Source: Pseudomonas trivialis | GTDB taxonomy: Bacteria > Pseudomonadota > Gammaproteobacteria > Pseudomonadales > Pseudomonadaceae | Assembly (NCBI RefSeq): GCF_001439805.1 | Contig: NZ_JYLK01000001.1 | Location: forward strand, 186,001 to 250,000 | DNA: 64,000 nucleotides | Direction: 5' to 3' | Shown: positions 1-8,883 of the stretch, piece after piece | How the letters are laid out: every line of letters starts with the position of its first letter | Position numbering within the stretch: the first letter of the stretch is position 1 | Translations under genes and position numbers: made by a program | The notes under the pieces: model-generated | The model's input: only the letters and a program-made list of their open reading frames with translations | Told to the model about the DNA's origin: nothing | The model's database searches: none

Positions 1-1
1 C

Positions 2-913
2 GTGTTGGACCTGGCTTCACCGATGCAGCTCAACAGCTTTCTATTGCCGCCTCAGGACGGCCAGGGCCATCGCCTGGTGCTGGACCTCAGCAGCATCACC
101 CATGCACCGCGGCAGATCGCCGCCGAACCCGCGCCCTTGGTCGCGCCGGTGGATAAAGCCCATCCCCGACGCGACATCATTGTGGTGGTCGACCCCGGCC
201 ATGGCGGCAAGGACCCGGGCGCCGTGGGCTCCAAGGGCCAGCGCGAAAAAGACGTGGTGTTGTCGATTGCCCAGCTGCTGGCCAAACGCTTGAAGCGCGA
301 GAAGGGCTTTGATGTGAAGCTGGTGCGCAACGACGACTTCTTCGTGCCCCTGCGCAAGCGCGTGGAGATTGCGCACAAGCACAATGCCGACATGTTTATC
401 TCGGTGCATGCGGATGCGGCGCCGCGTATCACTGCGTCAGGCGCCTCGGTGTATGCCTTGTCCGAAGGCGGCGCCACGTCCGCCACCGCGCGGTTCATGG
501 CGCAGCGGGAAAACGGTGCCGACCTGCTGGGCGCCACCAGCCTGTTGAACCTCAAGGACAAGGACCCGATGCTGGCCGGGGTGATTCTCGACATGTCGAT
601 GAACGCCACCATCGCCTCCAGCCTGCAACTGGGTCACTCGATCCTGGGCAGCCTGGAGGGTATTACCAGCCTGCATCAGAAACGCGTGGAACAGGCCGGA
701 TTTGCGGTACTCAAGTCACCGGACGTGCCGTCGATCCTGGTGGAAACCGGGTTCATCTCCAATGCACGGGACAGCGCGCGGCTGGTCACGGCGCGTCATC
801 AACAGGCGGTAGCGGATGGGTTGTTCGAGGGCCTGAAAAAATATTTCCAGAAGAACCCGCCCATGAACAGCTACATGGCGTGGGCCCAGGAACAGAAGAA
901 CGGCCAGGTCTAG
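2..913 (+). CDS. N-acetylmuramoyl-L-alanine amidase (Amidase_3), 5' end outside the window
   Basis: Zinc amidase that cuts the bond between N-acetylmuramic acid and L-alanine in peptidoglycan, acting in the periplasm. The visible 303 residues start inside what looks like the tail of an AMIN domain (residues 1-35), followed by a linker and the Amidase_3 domain. Zinc-site and catalytic residues are visible: His67 in DPGHGG, Glu82, His136 in SVHAD, and Glu248 in LVETGF. The reading frame is open to base 1, and family members are near 400 residues, so the true start and signal peptide lie to the left. It is next to dksA2 and COG0523 genes, as in the zinc-responsive cluster of P. aeruginosa (PA5535-PA5541), so it is probably a zinc-starvation amidase. 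Function is well supported; the regulation is inferred from context. Confidence 0.9.
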   Translation: MLDLASPMQLNSFLLPPQDGQGHRLVLDLSSITHAPRQIAAEPAPLVAPVDKAHPRRDIIVVVDPGHGGKDPGAVGSKGQREKDVVLSIAQLLAKRLKREKGFDVKLVRNDDFFVPLRKRVEIAHKHNADMFISVHADAAPRITASGASVYALSEGGATSATARFMAQRENGADLLGATSLLNLKDKDPMLAGVILDMSMNATIASSLQLGHSILGSLEGITSLHQKRVEQAGFAVLKSPDVPSILVETGFISNARDSARLVTARHQQAVADGLFEGLKKYFQKNPPMNSYMAWAQEQKNGQV

Positions 914-1278
914 CAGCCGGTTATGCGGCTGCAGGTGAATTTGGCGCTGGCCCCACCTGAACTGGAAAACCGGTTGATCGTCGTCCAGCCCACGCGCCGC
1001 GTGTAGCCCACCCACGCCTCGCCATCGGAGGCCAGCCCGGTAAAGAACGTCAGTTGCCCGTAACGGCTGTTGGTCTGTGCCCAGTAACGTTTGCCGATCA
1101 CCTCGAACCCGCGCAGATACGTGGTACTGCCCACCGTGGCCACGCTGTAGGCATTGCCCTGCGGATCGACGCAGGCCAGCAGGGTGGCGCTGCGCGTGCA
1201 GTTGGCCAGCAGGTTCGGAACCTCGGCATAGGCCGGTCCTGCCGTTGCCAATAACAGGGCGCACACCAGGTATTTCAT
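910..1278 (-). CDS. Small secreted protein of unknown function
   Basis: A 122-residue protein with a clear Sec signal peptide (MKYLVCALLLATAGPAYA, cleavage after about residue 18). The mature part is about 100 residues and Cys-rich (in NCTRS, LLACVD, FTCSRI and the terminal GC), suggesting periplasmic disulfides. The start was chosen at the ATG (1276-1278) because the signal peptide begins there; an upstream in-frame ATG would add a non-hydrophobic tail. The 3' end overlaps the amidase stop by 4 bp in convergent orientation. Its 5' end faces dksA2, so both may use the palindrome at 1356-1370. The position corresponds to a small hypothetical gene in the P. aeruginosa zinc cluster. I do not recognise a domain. 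Confidence 0.75.
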   Translation of the reverse strand: MKYLVCALLLATAGPAYAEVPNLLANCTRSATLLACVDPQGNAYSVATVGSTTYLRGFEVIGKRYWAQTNSRYGQLTFFTGLASDGEAWVGYTRRVGWTTINRFSSSGGASAKFTCSRITGC

Positions 1279-1355
1279 AAGGTTTCTCGGGAGTGAACAG
1301 TGGGCAAGCATTGCGCCCTTCGTCGCCGCAGACAAGGGGATTGGCTTATTTGTGT

Positions 1356-1370
1356 TGTTATACTATAACA
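1356..1370. promoter_or_regulatory. Zur-type operator palindrome
   Basis: TGTTATACTATAACA is a perfect inverted repeat (TGTTATA, central C, TATAACA). It fits the gamma-proteobacterial Zur box core GTTATA-N-TATAAC. It lies 33 bp before the dksA2 start and 77 bp before the divergent start at 1278, placed to repress both. The call rests on sequence and on the zinc-linked genes around it. Confidence 0.75.
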
Positions 1371-1403
1371 TTAAAAACCAGCCCCACCCGTGAACCGCTG
1401 CCC

Positions 1404-1808
1404 ATGACTGAACAAGAACTCCTGGCCCAATCGCCTGACGATTACATGAATGAAGCCCAGCAAAGCTTCTTCCGTGCGTTGTTGATGGCCCAACGCAAGG
1501 CGTTGCAAGTGCGCATCGAAGCCGAATTTTTGGTGCTGCGCGAGCAGGAAACCAACAGCGACCCCGCCGATGTGGGCAGTGCCGAAGAACAGCGCCAATG
1601 GCAACTGCGCCTGCTGGAGCGGGAAAAGAAGCTGCTGGACAAGATCGACGACGCCCTCGAGTTGCTGGCGCGCGGCGAATACGGCTGGTGCCGGGAAACC
1701 GGTGAACCGATCGGCCTGCAACGCTTGCTGCTGCGCCCCACCGCCACCCTGTGTATCGAAGCCAAAGAACGTGAAGAGCTGCGCGAACGCCATAAACGGG
1801 CTGTTTGA
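1404..1808 (+). CDS. dksA2: DksA2, zinc-independent DksA/TraR-family RNA polymerase regulator
   Basis: A 134-residue DksA paralog that binds the RNA polymerase secondary channel and works with ppGpp. An N-terminal coiled coil (about residues 15-85) precedes a DksA-type C-terminal domain. The canonical four-Cys zinc finger (CxxC-x17-CxxC) is degenerate: only the first Cys of each pair remains (WCRET and LCIEA), so Thr and Ala replace two zinc ligands. This is the known signature of P. aeruginosa DksA2, which replaces DksA when zinc is scarce. The ATG at 1404 was chosen because the family N-terminus (MTEQELLAQ) begins there; upstream in-frame residues run back through the operator. It is followed after 27 bp by a COG0523 gene, probably in one transcript. 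Confidence 0.93.
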   Translation: MTEQELLAQSPDDYMNEAQQSFFRALLMAQRKALQVRIEAEFLVLREQETNSDPADVGSAEEQRQWQLRLLEREKKLLDKIDDALELLARGEYGWCRETGEPIGLQRLLLRPTATLCIEAKEREELRERHKRAV

Positions 1809-1835
1809 CCGGCCAACCCTGATGAGGAAAACCTG

Positions 1836-3041
1836 ATGCCCAATCGTCTCCCCGTGACCGTGTTGTCCGGCTTTCTCGGCGCCGGTAAAAGCACGCTGCT
1901 CAACCATGTCCTGCGCAACCGCGAAAATCTGCGGGTGGCAGTGATCGTTAACGACATGAGCGAAATCAACATCGACGGCAGCGAGGTGCAGCGCGACGTC
2001 ACCCTTAACCGTTCCGAAGAAAAGCTGGTGGAGATGAGCAACGGCTGCATCTGCTGCACCTTGCGTGAGGACCTGCTCGAAGAAGTCACCAAGCTCGCCA
2101 AAGAGGGCCGATTCGATTACCTGCTGATCGAGTCCACCGGCATTTCCGAACCACTGCCGGTGGCTGAAACCTTCACCTTTCGCGATGAAAACGACCAAAG
2201 CCTGGCGGATATCGCGCGGCTCGACACCATGGTCACGGTGGTCGACGGCATGAACTTCCTGCTTGATTACCAGGCGGCTGAAAGCCTGGCCTCACGCGGC
2301 GAAACCCTGGGCGAAGACGACGAGCGCTCCATCACCGACCTGTTGATCGAACAGATCGAATTCGCCGACGTCATCCTGATCAGCAAGATCGACCTGATCA
2401 GCAGCCACGAACGCGAAGAGCTGATGGCCATCCTCGAACGCCTGAACGCCCAGGCCGAAATCATCCCGATGGTCATGGGCGACGTGCCGCTGAACAAGAT
2501 CCTCAACACCGGCCGCTTTGACTTCGAACGCGCCGCCCAGGCCCCAGGCTGGCTGCAGGAGATGCGTGGCGAGCATGTGCCGGAAACCGAAGAGTACGGC
2601 ATCGCGTCCACCGCCTACCGCGCGCGTCGCCCGTTTCACCCGCAGCGCTTTTTCGACTTTATCGACCGTCCCTGGGTCAACGGCAAGCTGCTGCGCTCCA
2701 AAGGCTTTTTCTGGTTGGCCAGCAAGCATCAGGATGCGGGCAGCTGGTCCCAAGCCGGTGGCTTGATGCGTCACGGTTTTGCCGGACGCTGGTGGCGCTT
2801 CGTGCCGAAAAGCCAGTGGCCCGAGGACGAGGAAAGCGTCGCAGCGATCATGGGCAACTGGCAACTGAGCACCGGCGACTGCCGTCAGGAACTGGTGTTT
2901 ATCGGGCAGAACATCGATTTCGCACAGATGCGTGCCGAGCTGGATGCCTGTTTGCTCACCGATGAAGAAATGGCTCTGGGCGTCGAAGGATGGCGCTTGT
3001 TGGCCGATCCGTTTGGCCCCTGGTATGAAGAGGCCGCCTGA
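1836..3041 (+). CDS. COG0523 (CobW/ZigA-type) GTPase, putative zinc metallochaperone
   Basis: A 401-residue G3E GTPase of the CobW/COG0523 class. The Walker A motif GFLGAGKST is at residues 12-20, and the family metal-binding motif CxCC (GCICC) ends at residue 74, after a Walker B-like region. The C-terminal CobW_C domain covers about residues 260-390. Proteins of this class are thought to deliver zinc to client enzymes under starvation, coupled to GTP hydrolysis in the cytoplasm. No His-rich loop is present. The start overlaps nothing; the stop overlaps the next ATG by 1 bp (TGATG), indicating translational coupling with the DUF1826 gene. Position after dksA2 and a Zur-type palindrome supports zinc control. 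The exact client is unknown. Confidence 0.9.
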   Translation: MPNRLPVTVLSGFLGAGKSTLLNHVLRNRENLRVAVIVNDMSEINIDGSEVQRDVTLNRSEEKLVEMSNGCICCTLREDLLEEVTKLAKEGRFDYLLIESTGISEPLPVAETFTFRDENDQSLADIARLDTMVTVVDGMNFLLDYQAAESLASRGETLGEDDERSITDLLIEQIEFADVILISKIDLISSHEREELMAILERLNAQAEIIPMVMGDVPLNKILNTGRFDFERAAQAPGWLQEMRGEHVPETEEYGIASTAYRARRPFHPQRFFDFIDRPWVNGKLLRSKGFFWLASKHQDAGSWSQAGGLMRHGFAGRWWRFVPKSQWPEDEESVAAIMGNWQLSTGDCRQELVFIGQNIDFAQMRAELDACLLTDEEMALGVEGWRLLADPFGPWYEEAA

Positions 3042-3685
3042 TGCTTGCGCCGATCATCCCACTGCGTCCCGTGGTGCGCCAGACACGCGGAGAAACCCCG
3101 CTGGCGCTGTCCGACATCCTCGAAGACGGCGTCAACCTGGCGCTGTGGCAGCGCCAACTGCCGCTGCATATTGCCGAGTTCGGCGCATTGCTGGTGGCAC
3201 TCAATGAGCCGCTGGCCGATGCCATGGTCATCGAACTCAACGATGAAGACACGGTGCCGAACCTGCAGGGCCTGGCGTCCAGTTGCAGCGATCTTGAAGG
3301 CTATGAGGGCTTCATCGCCGATGTGTCATGGCTGGTCAGCGCGTTTGCCTGCCTGCTCGGGGCCAAACGTATCGGCGTGCGCCTGCGGCTGCTCGACAAA
3401 GCCATGTGCCCGCGTTTTCACGTGGACCATGTGCCGGTGCGGCTGATCACCACCTACGCCGGTGTCGGCAGTCAATGGTTGCGCGAGGGTGTGATGGACC
3501 GGCGCACGCTCGGCCAGGCGGAGGCCGAACCCAGTGAACGCATCGAACAGGTCCAGTGCGGCGACGTCGCCCTGCTCAAAGGCACCCGATGGCATGGCAA
3601 CGAAGAGCACGGTCTGATTCATCGCTCGCCCGCCCTCAAAGCCGGCGAGCGCCGATTGATCCTGACACTGGATTGGCTGGCATAA
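3041..3685 (+). CDS. DUF1826 domain protein
   Basis: A 214-residue cytoplasmic protein with no signal peptide or membrane segment. It resembles the DUF1826 family, which is often encoded beside COG0523 GTPases. His and Cys residues are present in the middle (CPRFHVDHVPVR) and near the end (GTRWHGNEEHGLIHRSP), which could bind metal. The HxD and downstream His spacing is reminiscent of cupin or 2-oxoglutarate-oxygenase folds, but this is only an impression. Translation is coupled to the upstream COG0523 gene (TGATG), so it probably serves the same zinc-limitation response. The function of the family is not known to me. Confidence 0.8.
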   Translation: MLAPIIPLRPVVRQTRGETPLALSDILEDGVNLALWQRQLPLHIAEFGALLVALNEPLADAMVIELNDEDTVPNLQGLASSCSDLEGYEGFIADVSWLVSAFACLLGAKRIGVRLRLLDKAMCPRFHVDHVPVRLITTYAGVGSQWLREGVMDRRTLGQAEAEPSERIEQVQCGDVALLKGTRWHGNEEHGLIHRSPALKAGERRLILTLDWLA

Positions 3686-3720
3686 CCGCGTAGGATCAAG
3701 CGCTCTACACGGCCTGAACG

Positions 3721-4692
3721 ATGCCCACGATGCTGCAGAACATTCCCACCCACGTGATCGCCGGGCCCCTGGGCGCCGGCAAGACCAGCCTGATCAAGCA
3801 CCTGCTTGCCCAGCGCCCGGCCAATGAGCGCTGGGCGGTGCTGATCAATGAGTTCGGGCAGATCGGCCTGGACGCCGCCTTGCTCACCCAGGACGACGAC
3901 GGTATTGCCTTGGGCGAAGTGGCGGGTGGCTGTCTGTGTTGCGTCAATGGTGCGCCGTTTCAGGTAGGCCTTGGCCGCCTGTTGCGCAAGGCCAGGCCGG
4001 ACCGGTTGTTTATCGAGCCCTCGGGCCTTGGCCACCCGGCGCAGCTGCTCAAACAGCTGCGCGAGACGCCGTGGCAGAACGTGCTGGCGGTTCAGCCCTG
4101 TGTGCTGGTGCTGGACGCCCAGACGCTGGCGGCGGGCAAACCCCTGCCGCCCGCACAGCGGGAGGCGTTGGCCAGCGCGGGTCTGTTGGTGTTGAACAAG
4201 GATGAGGGGCTGGAAACCGAACAGCGCCAGGCCATCGGACGGCAATTACCCGATTGTGAAGTGTATTGGACGCGCCAGGCGCAGGTGCCGATTGAGTATC
4301 TGCCCGGTTTGAACACCCAGGCCGAAGCGGCTGTGGATAACGTCGAATTGCCCAAGGGGTTGGCGCAACTGCCGGCGATCTGCAGCGATCCCACGCTGCC
4401 GATCTGCTTGAGCCAGGGCCAGGAGGGCGGCTGGAGTATCGGTTGGCGCTGGCATCCGAGCCAGTGCTTTCACGTTGAGCGCCTGCAGCGCTGGCTATCA
4501 GATTTGGAATGGCGCCGCGCCAAGCTGGTTATCCACAGCTCCCAAGGCTGGCTCTCGGCCAACGCTGTGGATAACAGCATGCTCGCCTGGCAGCCCAGCG
4601 AATGGCGGCGGGACTCGCGTATCGAATTGATCTTCAGCGAATCCCAGGATATCGCCGCACTTAAGGTTGCACTCGCCGCCTGCCGTCACTGA
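3721..4692 (+). CDS. Second COG0523-type GTPase
   Basis: A 323-residue G3E GTPase, shorter than and divergent from the one at 1836. Walker A is GPLGAGKTS (residues 15-23), and the CxCC motif (GGCLCC) ends at residue 74, the same place as in its neighbour. An ATG at codon 4 is an alternative start. It begins 35 bp after the DUF1826 gene and could be in the same transcript. Probable role: GTP-dependent metal insertion or transfer in the cytoplasm; metal and client unknown. The 3' third contains three perfect DnaA-box 9-mers (4332, 4529, 4566), reported separately. Confidence 0.85.
   Translation: MPTMLQNIPTHVIAGPLGAGKTSLIKHLLAQRPANERWAVLINEFGQIGLDAALLTQDDDGIALGEVAGGCLCCVNGAPFQVGLGRLLRKARPDRLFIEPSGLGHPAQLLKQLRETPWQNVLAVQPCVLVLDAQTLAAGKPLPPAQREALASAGLLVLNKDEGLETEQRQAIGRQLPDCEVYWTRQAQVPIEYLPGLNTQAEAAVDNVELPKGLAQLPAICSDPTLPICLSQGQEGGWSIGWRWHPSQCFHVERLQRWLSDLEWRRAKLVIHSSQGWLSANAVDNSMLAWQPSEWRRDSRIELIFSESQDIAALKVALAACRH
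4332..4340 (-). other. DnaA box 9-mer (TTATCCACA on minus strand)
   Basis: TGTGGATAA on the plus strand, a perfect consensus DnaA box, within codons for AVDN of the COG0523 gene. Confidence 0.6.
4529..4574. other. Inverted pair of perfect DnaA boxes
   Basis: TTATCCACA at 4529-4537 (plus) and TGTGGATAA at 4566-4574 (minus) face each other, 37 bp start to start, inside the COG0523 coding region (codons for VIHS and AVDN). With the box at 4332 this makes three perfect 9-mers in 243 bp. Confidence 0.6.
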
Positions 4693-5081
4693 CGGTTCTT
4701 GGCCGGGTGATCCTGGCGCCATTGGCTCAGCTCGATCACCTCGGCACTGGGCATTGGCTCTTTGGCCTCGAACGGGTAGGGCGCCAGCTCGATCTGCGCG
4801 CTGTGAGCGCCGAACTGCGTGATGACACCGGCGTGGCGGGTTTCGCCGGTCACGGTAAATTCAAAATTGTAGACCCGCGCCAGGCGCCGTCGACCATTGG
4901 CGTCCTTCACAAAACCGATGCGCTTGAGCGCCACCGCACCATCGAGCAGTTCGATGTCGAGCCGGGCACAATGCTGCTTGACCCGCGCCAGCGCACGCTC
5001 GCGCAAGCCGTGGTTGTGCCAGACCCAGGCGGCGCCGGTCGCCAGCAGCATCAACACGAAGATGTTTCCCAGGGTCAGCAT
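4686..5081 (-). CDS. DUF3301 membrane-anchored protein
   Basis: A 131-residue protein with one N-terminal transmembrane segment (about residues 4-18, NIFVLMLLATGAAWVW) and a globular part, matching the DUF3301 family. The start at 5081 places the hydrophobic anchor at the N-terminus; the longer reading frame adds unrelated sequence that belongs to the other strand. It is convergent with the COG0523 gene (7 bp overlap) and divergent from pdxY. Function unknown. Confidence 0.8.
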   Translation of the reverse strand: MLTLGNIFVLMLLATGAAWVWHNHGLRERALARVKQHCARLDIELLDGAVALKRIGFVKDANGRRRLARVYNFEFTVTGETRHAGVITQFGAHSAQIELAPYPFEAKEPMPSAEVIELSQWRQDHPAKNRQ

Positions 5082-5198
5082 GCGATGAACTCCAACAAAG
5101 TGAGAGCAGCTTAACTGTGTCGCCGGTCTGTCGTACAGGCTGCGTTTAGTCGCATACTGCGCGGCCGGAATTTCAACGGCTTTATGGACATTTCCTGC

Positions 5199-6071
5199 AT
5201 GAAACGTACACCCCATCTGCTTGCGATCCAGTCTCACGTGGTCTTTGGCCACGCCGGAAACAGCGCCGCCGTATTCCCCATGCAGCGGGTCGGGGTGAAT
5301 GTCTGGCCACTCAACACGGTGCAGTTCTCCAACCACACCCAGTATGGTCAGTGGGCCGGCGAGGTGCTGGCGCCGCAGCAGATTCCGGCGCTGGTGGAAG
5401 GCATTGCGGCGATTGGCGAACTGGGCAACTGCGACGCCATTCTCTCTGGCTACCTGGGCAGCGCCGCTCAGGGCCGAGCGATCCTCACCGGCGTGGCGCG
5501 CATCAAGGCGATCAACCCCAACGCCCTGTACCTGTGCGACCCGGTGATGGGCCACGCGGAGAAAGGCTGCGTCGTGCCTCAGGAGGTCAGTGATTTCTTG
5601 CTGGATGAAGCCGCCGCCATGGCCGATTTCCTCTGCCCCAACCAGCTCGAGCTGGACAGCTTTGCCGGGCGCAAGCCGCAGTCATTGTTCGATTGCCTGG
5701 CGATGGCCAAGGCCTTGCTGGCGCGCGGGCCAAAGGCGGTGCTGGTCAAGCACCTCGATTACCCGGGCAAGCTGCCAGACGGCTTCGAGATGCTGCTGGT
5801 GACCGCCGACGGCAGCTGGCACTTGCGTCGGCCGCTGCTGGCATTCCCGCGCCAACCGGTGGGCGTGGGCGACCTGACCTCGGGGCTGTTCCTGGCGCGG
5901 GTGCTGCTGGGCGACAGCTTGCTGGCGGCGTTCGAATTCACCGCTGCGGCGGTGCATGAAGTGCTGCTGGAAACCCAGGCCTGCGCCAGTTACGAGTTGG
6001 AGCTGGTGCGGGCCCAGGATCGAATCGCCCACCCGCGCGTGCGGTTTGAGGCCACGCCGATCAGCCTGTAA
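5199..6071 (+). CDS. pdxY: Pyridoxal kinase PdxY
   Basis: A 290-residue ribokinase-fold enzyme that phosphorylates pyridoxal to pyridoxal 5'-phosphate in the B6 salvage pathway. The N-terminus reads [20 protein letters not shown], the PdxY/PdxK hallmark, and the ATP-site/anion-hole motif near the C-terminus is [11 protein letters not shown]. Length is close to E. coli PdxY (287). The ATG at 5199 was preferred over one 15 bp upstream because family proteins begin [12 protein letters not shown]. Monocistronic, with a REPIN after the stop. Confidence 0.93.
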   Translation: MKRTPHLLAIQSHVVFGHAGNSAAVFPMQRVGVNVWPLNTVQFSNHTQYGQWAGEVLAPQQIPALVEGIAAIGELGNCDAILSGYLGSAAQGRAILTGVARIKAINPNALYLCDPVMGHAEKGCVVPQEVSDFLLDEAAAMADFLCPNQLELDSFAGRKPQSLFDCLAMAKALLARGPKAVLVKHLDYPGKLPDGFEMLLVTADGSWHLRRPLLAFPRQPVGVGDLTSGLFLARVLLGDSLLAAFEFTAAAVHEVLLETQACASYELELVRAQDRIAHPRVRFEATPISL

Positions 6072-6083
6072 GCACACAACACC

Positions 6084-6177
6084 AATGTGGGAGGGGGCTT
6101 GCTCCCGATAGTGGTATATCAGCCACCTCTGTATGGGCTGAACCACCGCCATCGGGAGCAAGCCCCCTCCCACATTT
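6084..6177. repeat. REPIN (two inverted REP sequences)
   Basis: AATGTGGGAGGGGGCTTGC at 6084 and its inverted copy (ending GCAAGCCCCCTCCCACATT) at 6151-6177 flank about 40 bp of unrelated sequence. It sits between the convergent genes pdxY and the thioesterase, the usual REPIN location. Confidence 0.85.
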
Positions 6178-6198
6178 GGTTAGGTTTACAGCATGGGA

Positions 6199-6684
6199 TC
6201 AGGGCGCGTCGGCCTTGATCTCCTGATAACGCTTTTCCAGCTCCTGGCGAATTTGCCGGCGCTGCTGGGCCTGCACGAAGCGGCGCTTGTCTTCGCTGTT
6301 CTGCGGTTGCAGCGGCGGCACGGCGGCGGGCTTGCGCTGGTCGTCCACCGCCACCATGGTGAAGAAGCAACTGTTGGTGTGGCGCACCGAGCGTTCGCGG
6401 ATGTTCTCGGTCACCACCTTGATGCCCACTTCCATCGAGGTATTGCCGGTGTAGTTGACCGACGCGAGGAAGGTCACCAGTTCGCCGACATGAATCGGTT
6501 CGCGAAAAATCACCTGGTCGACCGACAAGGTGACTACATAACGGCCGGCATAACGGCTGGCACAAGCGTAGGCCACTTCGTCGAGGTACTTGAGCAATGT
6601 GCCGCCGTGGACATTGCCTGAGAAGTTGGCCATGTCAGGGGTCATCAATACCGTCATCGACAGCTGGGCGTTTCCGGGTTCCAT
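6199..6684 (-). CDS. Hotdog-fold acyl-CoA thioesterase (YciA/BACH type)
   Basis: A 161-residue cytoplasmic thioesterase that hydrolyses acyl-CoA to free acid and CoA. The hotdog motif NFSGNVHGGTLLKYLDEVAY (about residues 19-38) carries the conserved His-Gly-Gly and Asp. The C-terminal 35 residues are charged and coiled-coil-like. Alone on its strand, facing a REPIN at its 3' end. The 292 bp upstream (6685-6976), before the antiporter gene, hold no feature I can name. Confidence 0.87.
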   Translation of the reverse strand: MEPGNAQLSMTVLMTPDMANFSGNVHGGTLLKYLDEVAYACASRYAGRYVVTLSVDQVIFREPIHVGELVTFLASVNYTGNTSMEVGIKVVTENIRERSVRHTNSCFFTMVAVDDQRKPAAVPPLQPQNSEDKRRFVQAQQRRQIRQELEKRYQEIKADAP

Positions 6685-6976
6685 AGCACACTCACGGTTG
6701 TAGGCATTGGTTGGGGAGGCACCTCTGCGGGTGCTGGAATCATTTGCAGCGCTATTGGTAACGGGACGCCGACGGGAGGCTTGCCGTCACGCCCCGCAGC
6801 GATTGTTTCCATATATTGCACCGGCTTTTCACTGGAAGTCGCGGTGTTAACCTTCAAACGCCCATCTCAGGGCATTTCTTACGATCAAGGTAGACTTTTC
6901 CTTCCGCTCTTGGCGACTGCTCAGCGGCGCGAGCGGAAGTGGGAAAAGCGCCAGTACCCTCAAGGAGCCCCTCGCC

Positions 6977-8740
6977 ATGCACGCCATCAGTTTTATTCAG
7001 GACCTGGCCGTGATCATGCTGGTGGCTGGGGTGGTCACCATCCTGTTTCACCGATTCAAGCAGCCGGTGGTGCTGGGCTACATCGTCGCCGGCTTCATCA
7101 TCGGTCCCCACACCCCGCCGTTCGGTCTGATCCATGACGAAGACACGATCAAGACCCTTGCCGAGCTGGGGGTGATCTTCCTGATGTTCTGCCTGGGCCT
7201 GGAGTTCAGCCTGCGCAAGTTGTTCAAGGTGGGCGCCACGGCGTTTATCGCGGCGTTCCTCGAAATCATCCTGATGATCTGGATCGGCTACGAGATCGGC
7301 CAGTGGTTCGACTGGAACACCATGGACTCGCTGTTCCTCGGGGCAATCCTGGCCATTTCCTCGACCACCATCATCGTCAAGGCGCTCAATGACCTGAAGA
7401 TGAAAAACCAGCGCTTTGCCCAGCTGATTTTCGGCGTGCTGATCGTCGAGGACATCCTGGGTATCGGCATCATCGCCTTGCTGTCGAGCATCGCCGTCAG
7501 TGGCACGGTCAGCTCCGGCGAGGTGTTTTCCACGGTCGGCAAACTCTCGCTGTTCATGATTGTGGCGTTGGTGATCGGCATTCTGCTGGTGCCGCGCCTG
7601 CTGGCCTATGTGGCCAGGTTCGAAAGTAACGAAATGCTGTTGATCACCGTGTTGGGACTGTGTTTCGGCTTCTGCCTGCTGGTGGTCAAACTGGAATACA
7701 GCATGGTGCTGGGGGCGTTCCTAATTGGCGCGATCATGGCCGAGTCTCGCCAGTTGATTAAGATCGAGCGCCTGATCGAGCCGGTTCGCGACCTGTTCAG
7801 CGCCATCTTCTTCGTGGCGATCGGCTTGATGATCGACCCGCAGATCCTGCTGCAATACGCCTGGCCAATCGCGGTGATCACCGTGGCGGTGGTGCTGGGC
7901 AAGATGCTGTCCTGCGGCCTCGGGGCATTTATCGCCGGCAATGACGGCCGCACCTCACTGCGCGTGGGCATGGGGCTGTCACAGATTGGCGAGTTTTCCT
8001 TCATCATCGCCGCGCTGGGGATGACGTTGCAGGTCACCAGCGACTTTCTTTACCCGGTGGCGGTGGCCGTCTCGGTGATCACCACCTTGCTCACGCCTTA
8101 CCTGATTCGCAGTGCCGACCCGCTGTCACTGAAGATTGCCGCCGTCATGCCCAAGCGCTTGAGCCGTGTATTTGGCCTGTACGGCGAGTGGTTGCGCAGC
8201 ATCCAGCCGCAAGGCGAGGGCGCGATGCTCGCGTCGATGATCCGCAAGATCATCCTGCAGGTGGGGGTGAACCTGGCGCTGGTGATCGCGATCTTCTTCA
8301 CCGGCAGTTTTTTTGCGGCGCGCATCGGGGGGTATCTGGAAGGCTGGATCAGCGATCCAAGCTGGCAGAAGGCATTGATCTGGGGTGGGGCGCTGCTGTT
8401 GTCGCTGCCGTTTCTGATCGCGGCGTATCGCAAGCTCAAGGCGCTGTCGATGCTGTTGGCGGAGATGAGCGTCAAGCCGGAGATGGCCGGGCGGCATACC
8501 CAGCGTGTGCGTCGGGTGATCGCGGAGCTGATTCCGATTCTGTCGCTGCTGGTGATTTTCGTGCTGCTGGCAGCCTTGTCAGCCAGTATTTTGCCGACCA
8601 ACAAGTTGCTGGTGTTGATCGCCGTGGTCACGGCGGCGGTGGCAGCGGTGCTCTGGCGCTGGTTCATCCGCGTGCATACGCGGATGCAGGTGGCGTTGTT
8701 GGAGACGCTGGATAACCACAAGGATACGTCGGAGCACTGA
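6977..8740 (+). CDS. CPA2-family cation:proton antiporter (KefB-like)
   Basis: A 587-residue inner-membrane protein with about twelve transmembrane segments forming the Na_H_Exchanger domain (residues 5-385). The typical CPA2 start (GVVTILFHRFKQPVVLGYIVAGFIIGP) is present. The C-terminal part has further hydrophobic segments (about 425-450, 465-480, 515-560) rather than the TrkA_N/RCK nucleotide-binding domain of true KefB/KefC, so glutathione gating is not expected. An SD (AGGAG at 6963) precedes the ATG at 6977. Ion specificity (K+ or Na+) cannot be read from sequence. Confidence 0.87.
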   Translation: MHAISFIQDLAVIMLVAGVVTILFHRFKQPVVLGYIVAGFIIGPHTPPFGLIHDEDTIKTLAELGVIFLMFCLGLEFSLRKLFKVGATAFIAAFLEIILMIWIGYEIGQWFDWNTMDSLFLGAILAISSTTIIVKALNDLKMKNQRFAQLIFGVLIVEDILGIGIIALLSSIAVSGTVSSGEVFSTVGKLSLFMIVALVIGILLVPRLLAYVARFESNEMLLITVLGLCFGFCLLVVKLEYSMVLGAFLIGAIMAESRQLIKIERLIEPVRDLFSAIFFVAIGLMIDPQILLQYAWPIAVITVAVVLGKMLSCGLGAFIAGNDGRTSLRVGMGLSQIGEFSFIIAALGMTLQVTSDFLYPVAVAVSVITTLLTPYLIRSADPLSLKIAAVMPKRLSRVFGLYGEWLRSIQPQGEGAMLASMIRKIILQVGVNLALVIAIFFTGSFFAARIGGYLEGWISDPSWQKALIWGGALLLSLPFLIAAYRKLKALSMLLAEMSVKPEMAGRHTQRVRRVIAELIPILSLLVIFVLLAALSASILPTNKLLVLIAVVTAAVAAVLWRWFIRVHTRMQVALLETLDNHKDTSEH

Positions 8741-8757
8741 GGATGCGCTGAGTATCC

Positions 8758-8851
8758 AATGTGGGAGGGGGCTTGCTCCCGATGTCAGTGTGTCAGTCAC
8801 GAGGGTTTTGACTGATCCACCGCTATCGGGAGCAAGCCCCCTCTCACATTT
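8758..8851. repeat. REPIN (two inverted REP sequences)
   Basis: AATGTGGGAGGGGGCTTGC at 8758 and an inverted copy ending at 8851 (AGCAAGCCCCCTCTCACATT). Same family as the element at 6084, again between convergent genes. Confidence 0.85.
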
Positions 8852-8883
8852 GAATCGGCTTGGCTGCGCCCAAGCAGTTGCAA

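Noticed and set aside
6084..6177. CRISPR-like or small-RNA interpretation of the repeated GGGAGGGGGCTTGC elements
   Set aside because: They are scattered singletons or inverted pairs in intergenic space, not tandem repeats with spacers; REP/REPIN explains them.
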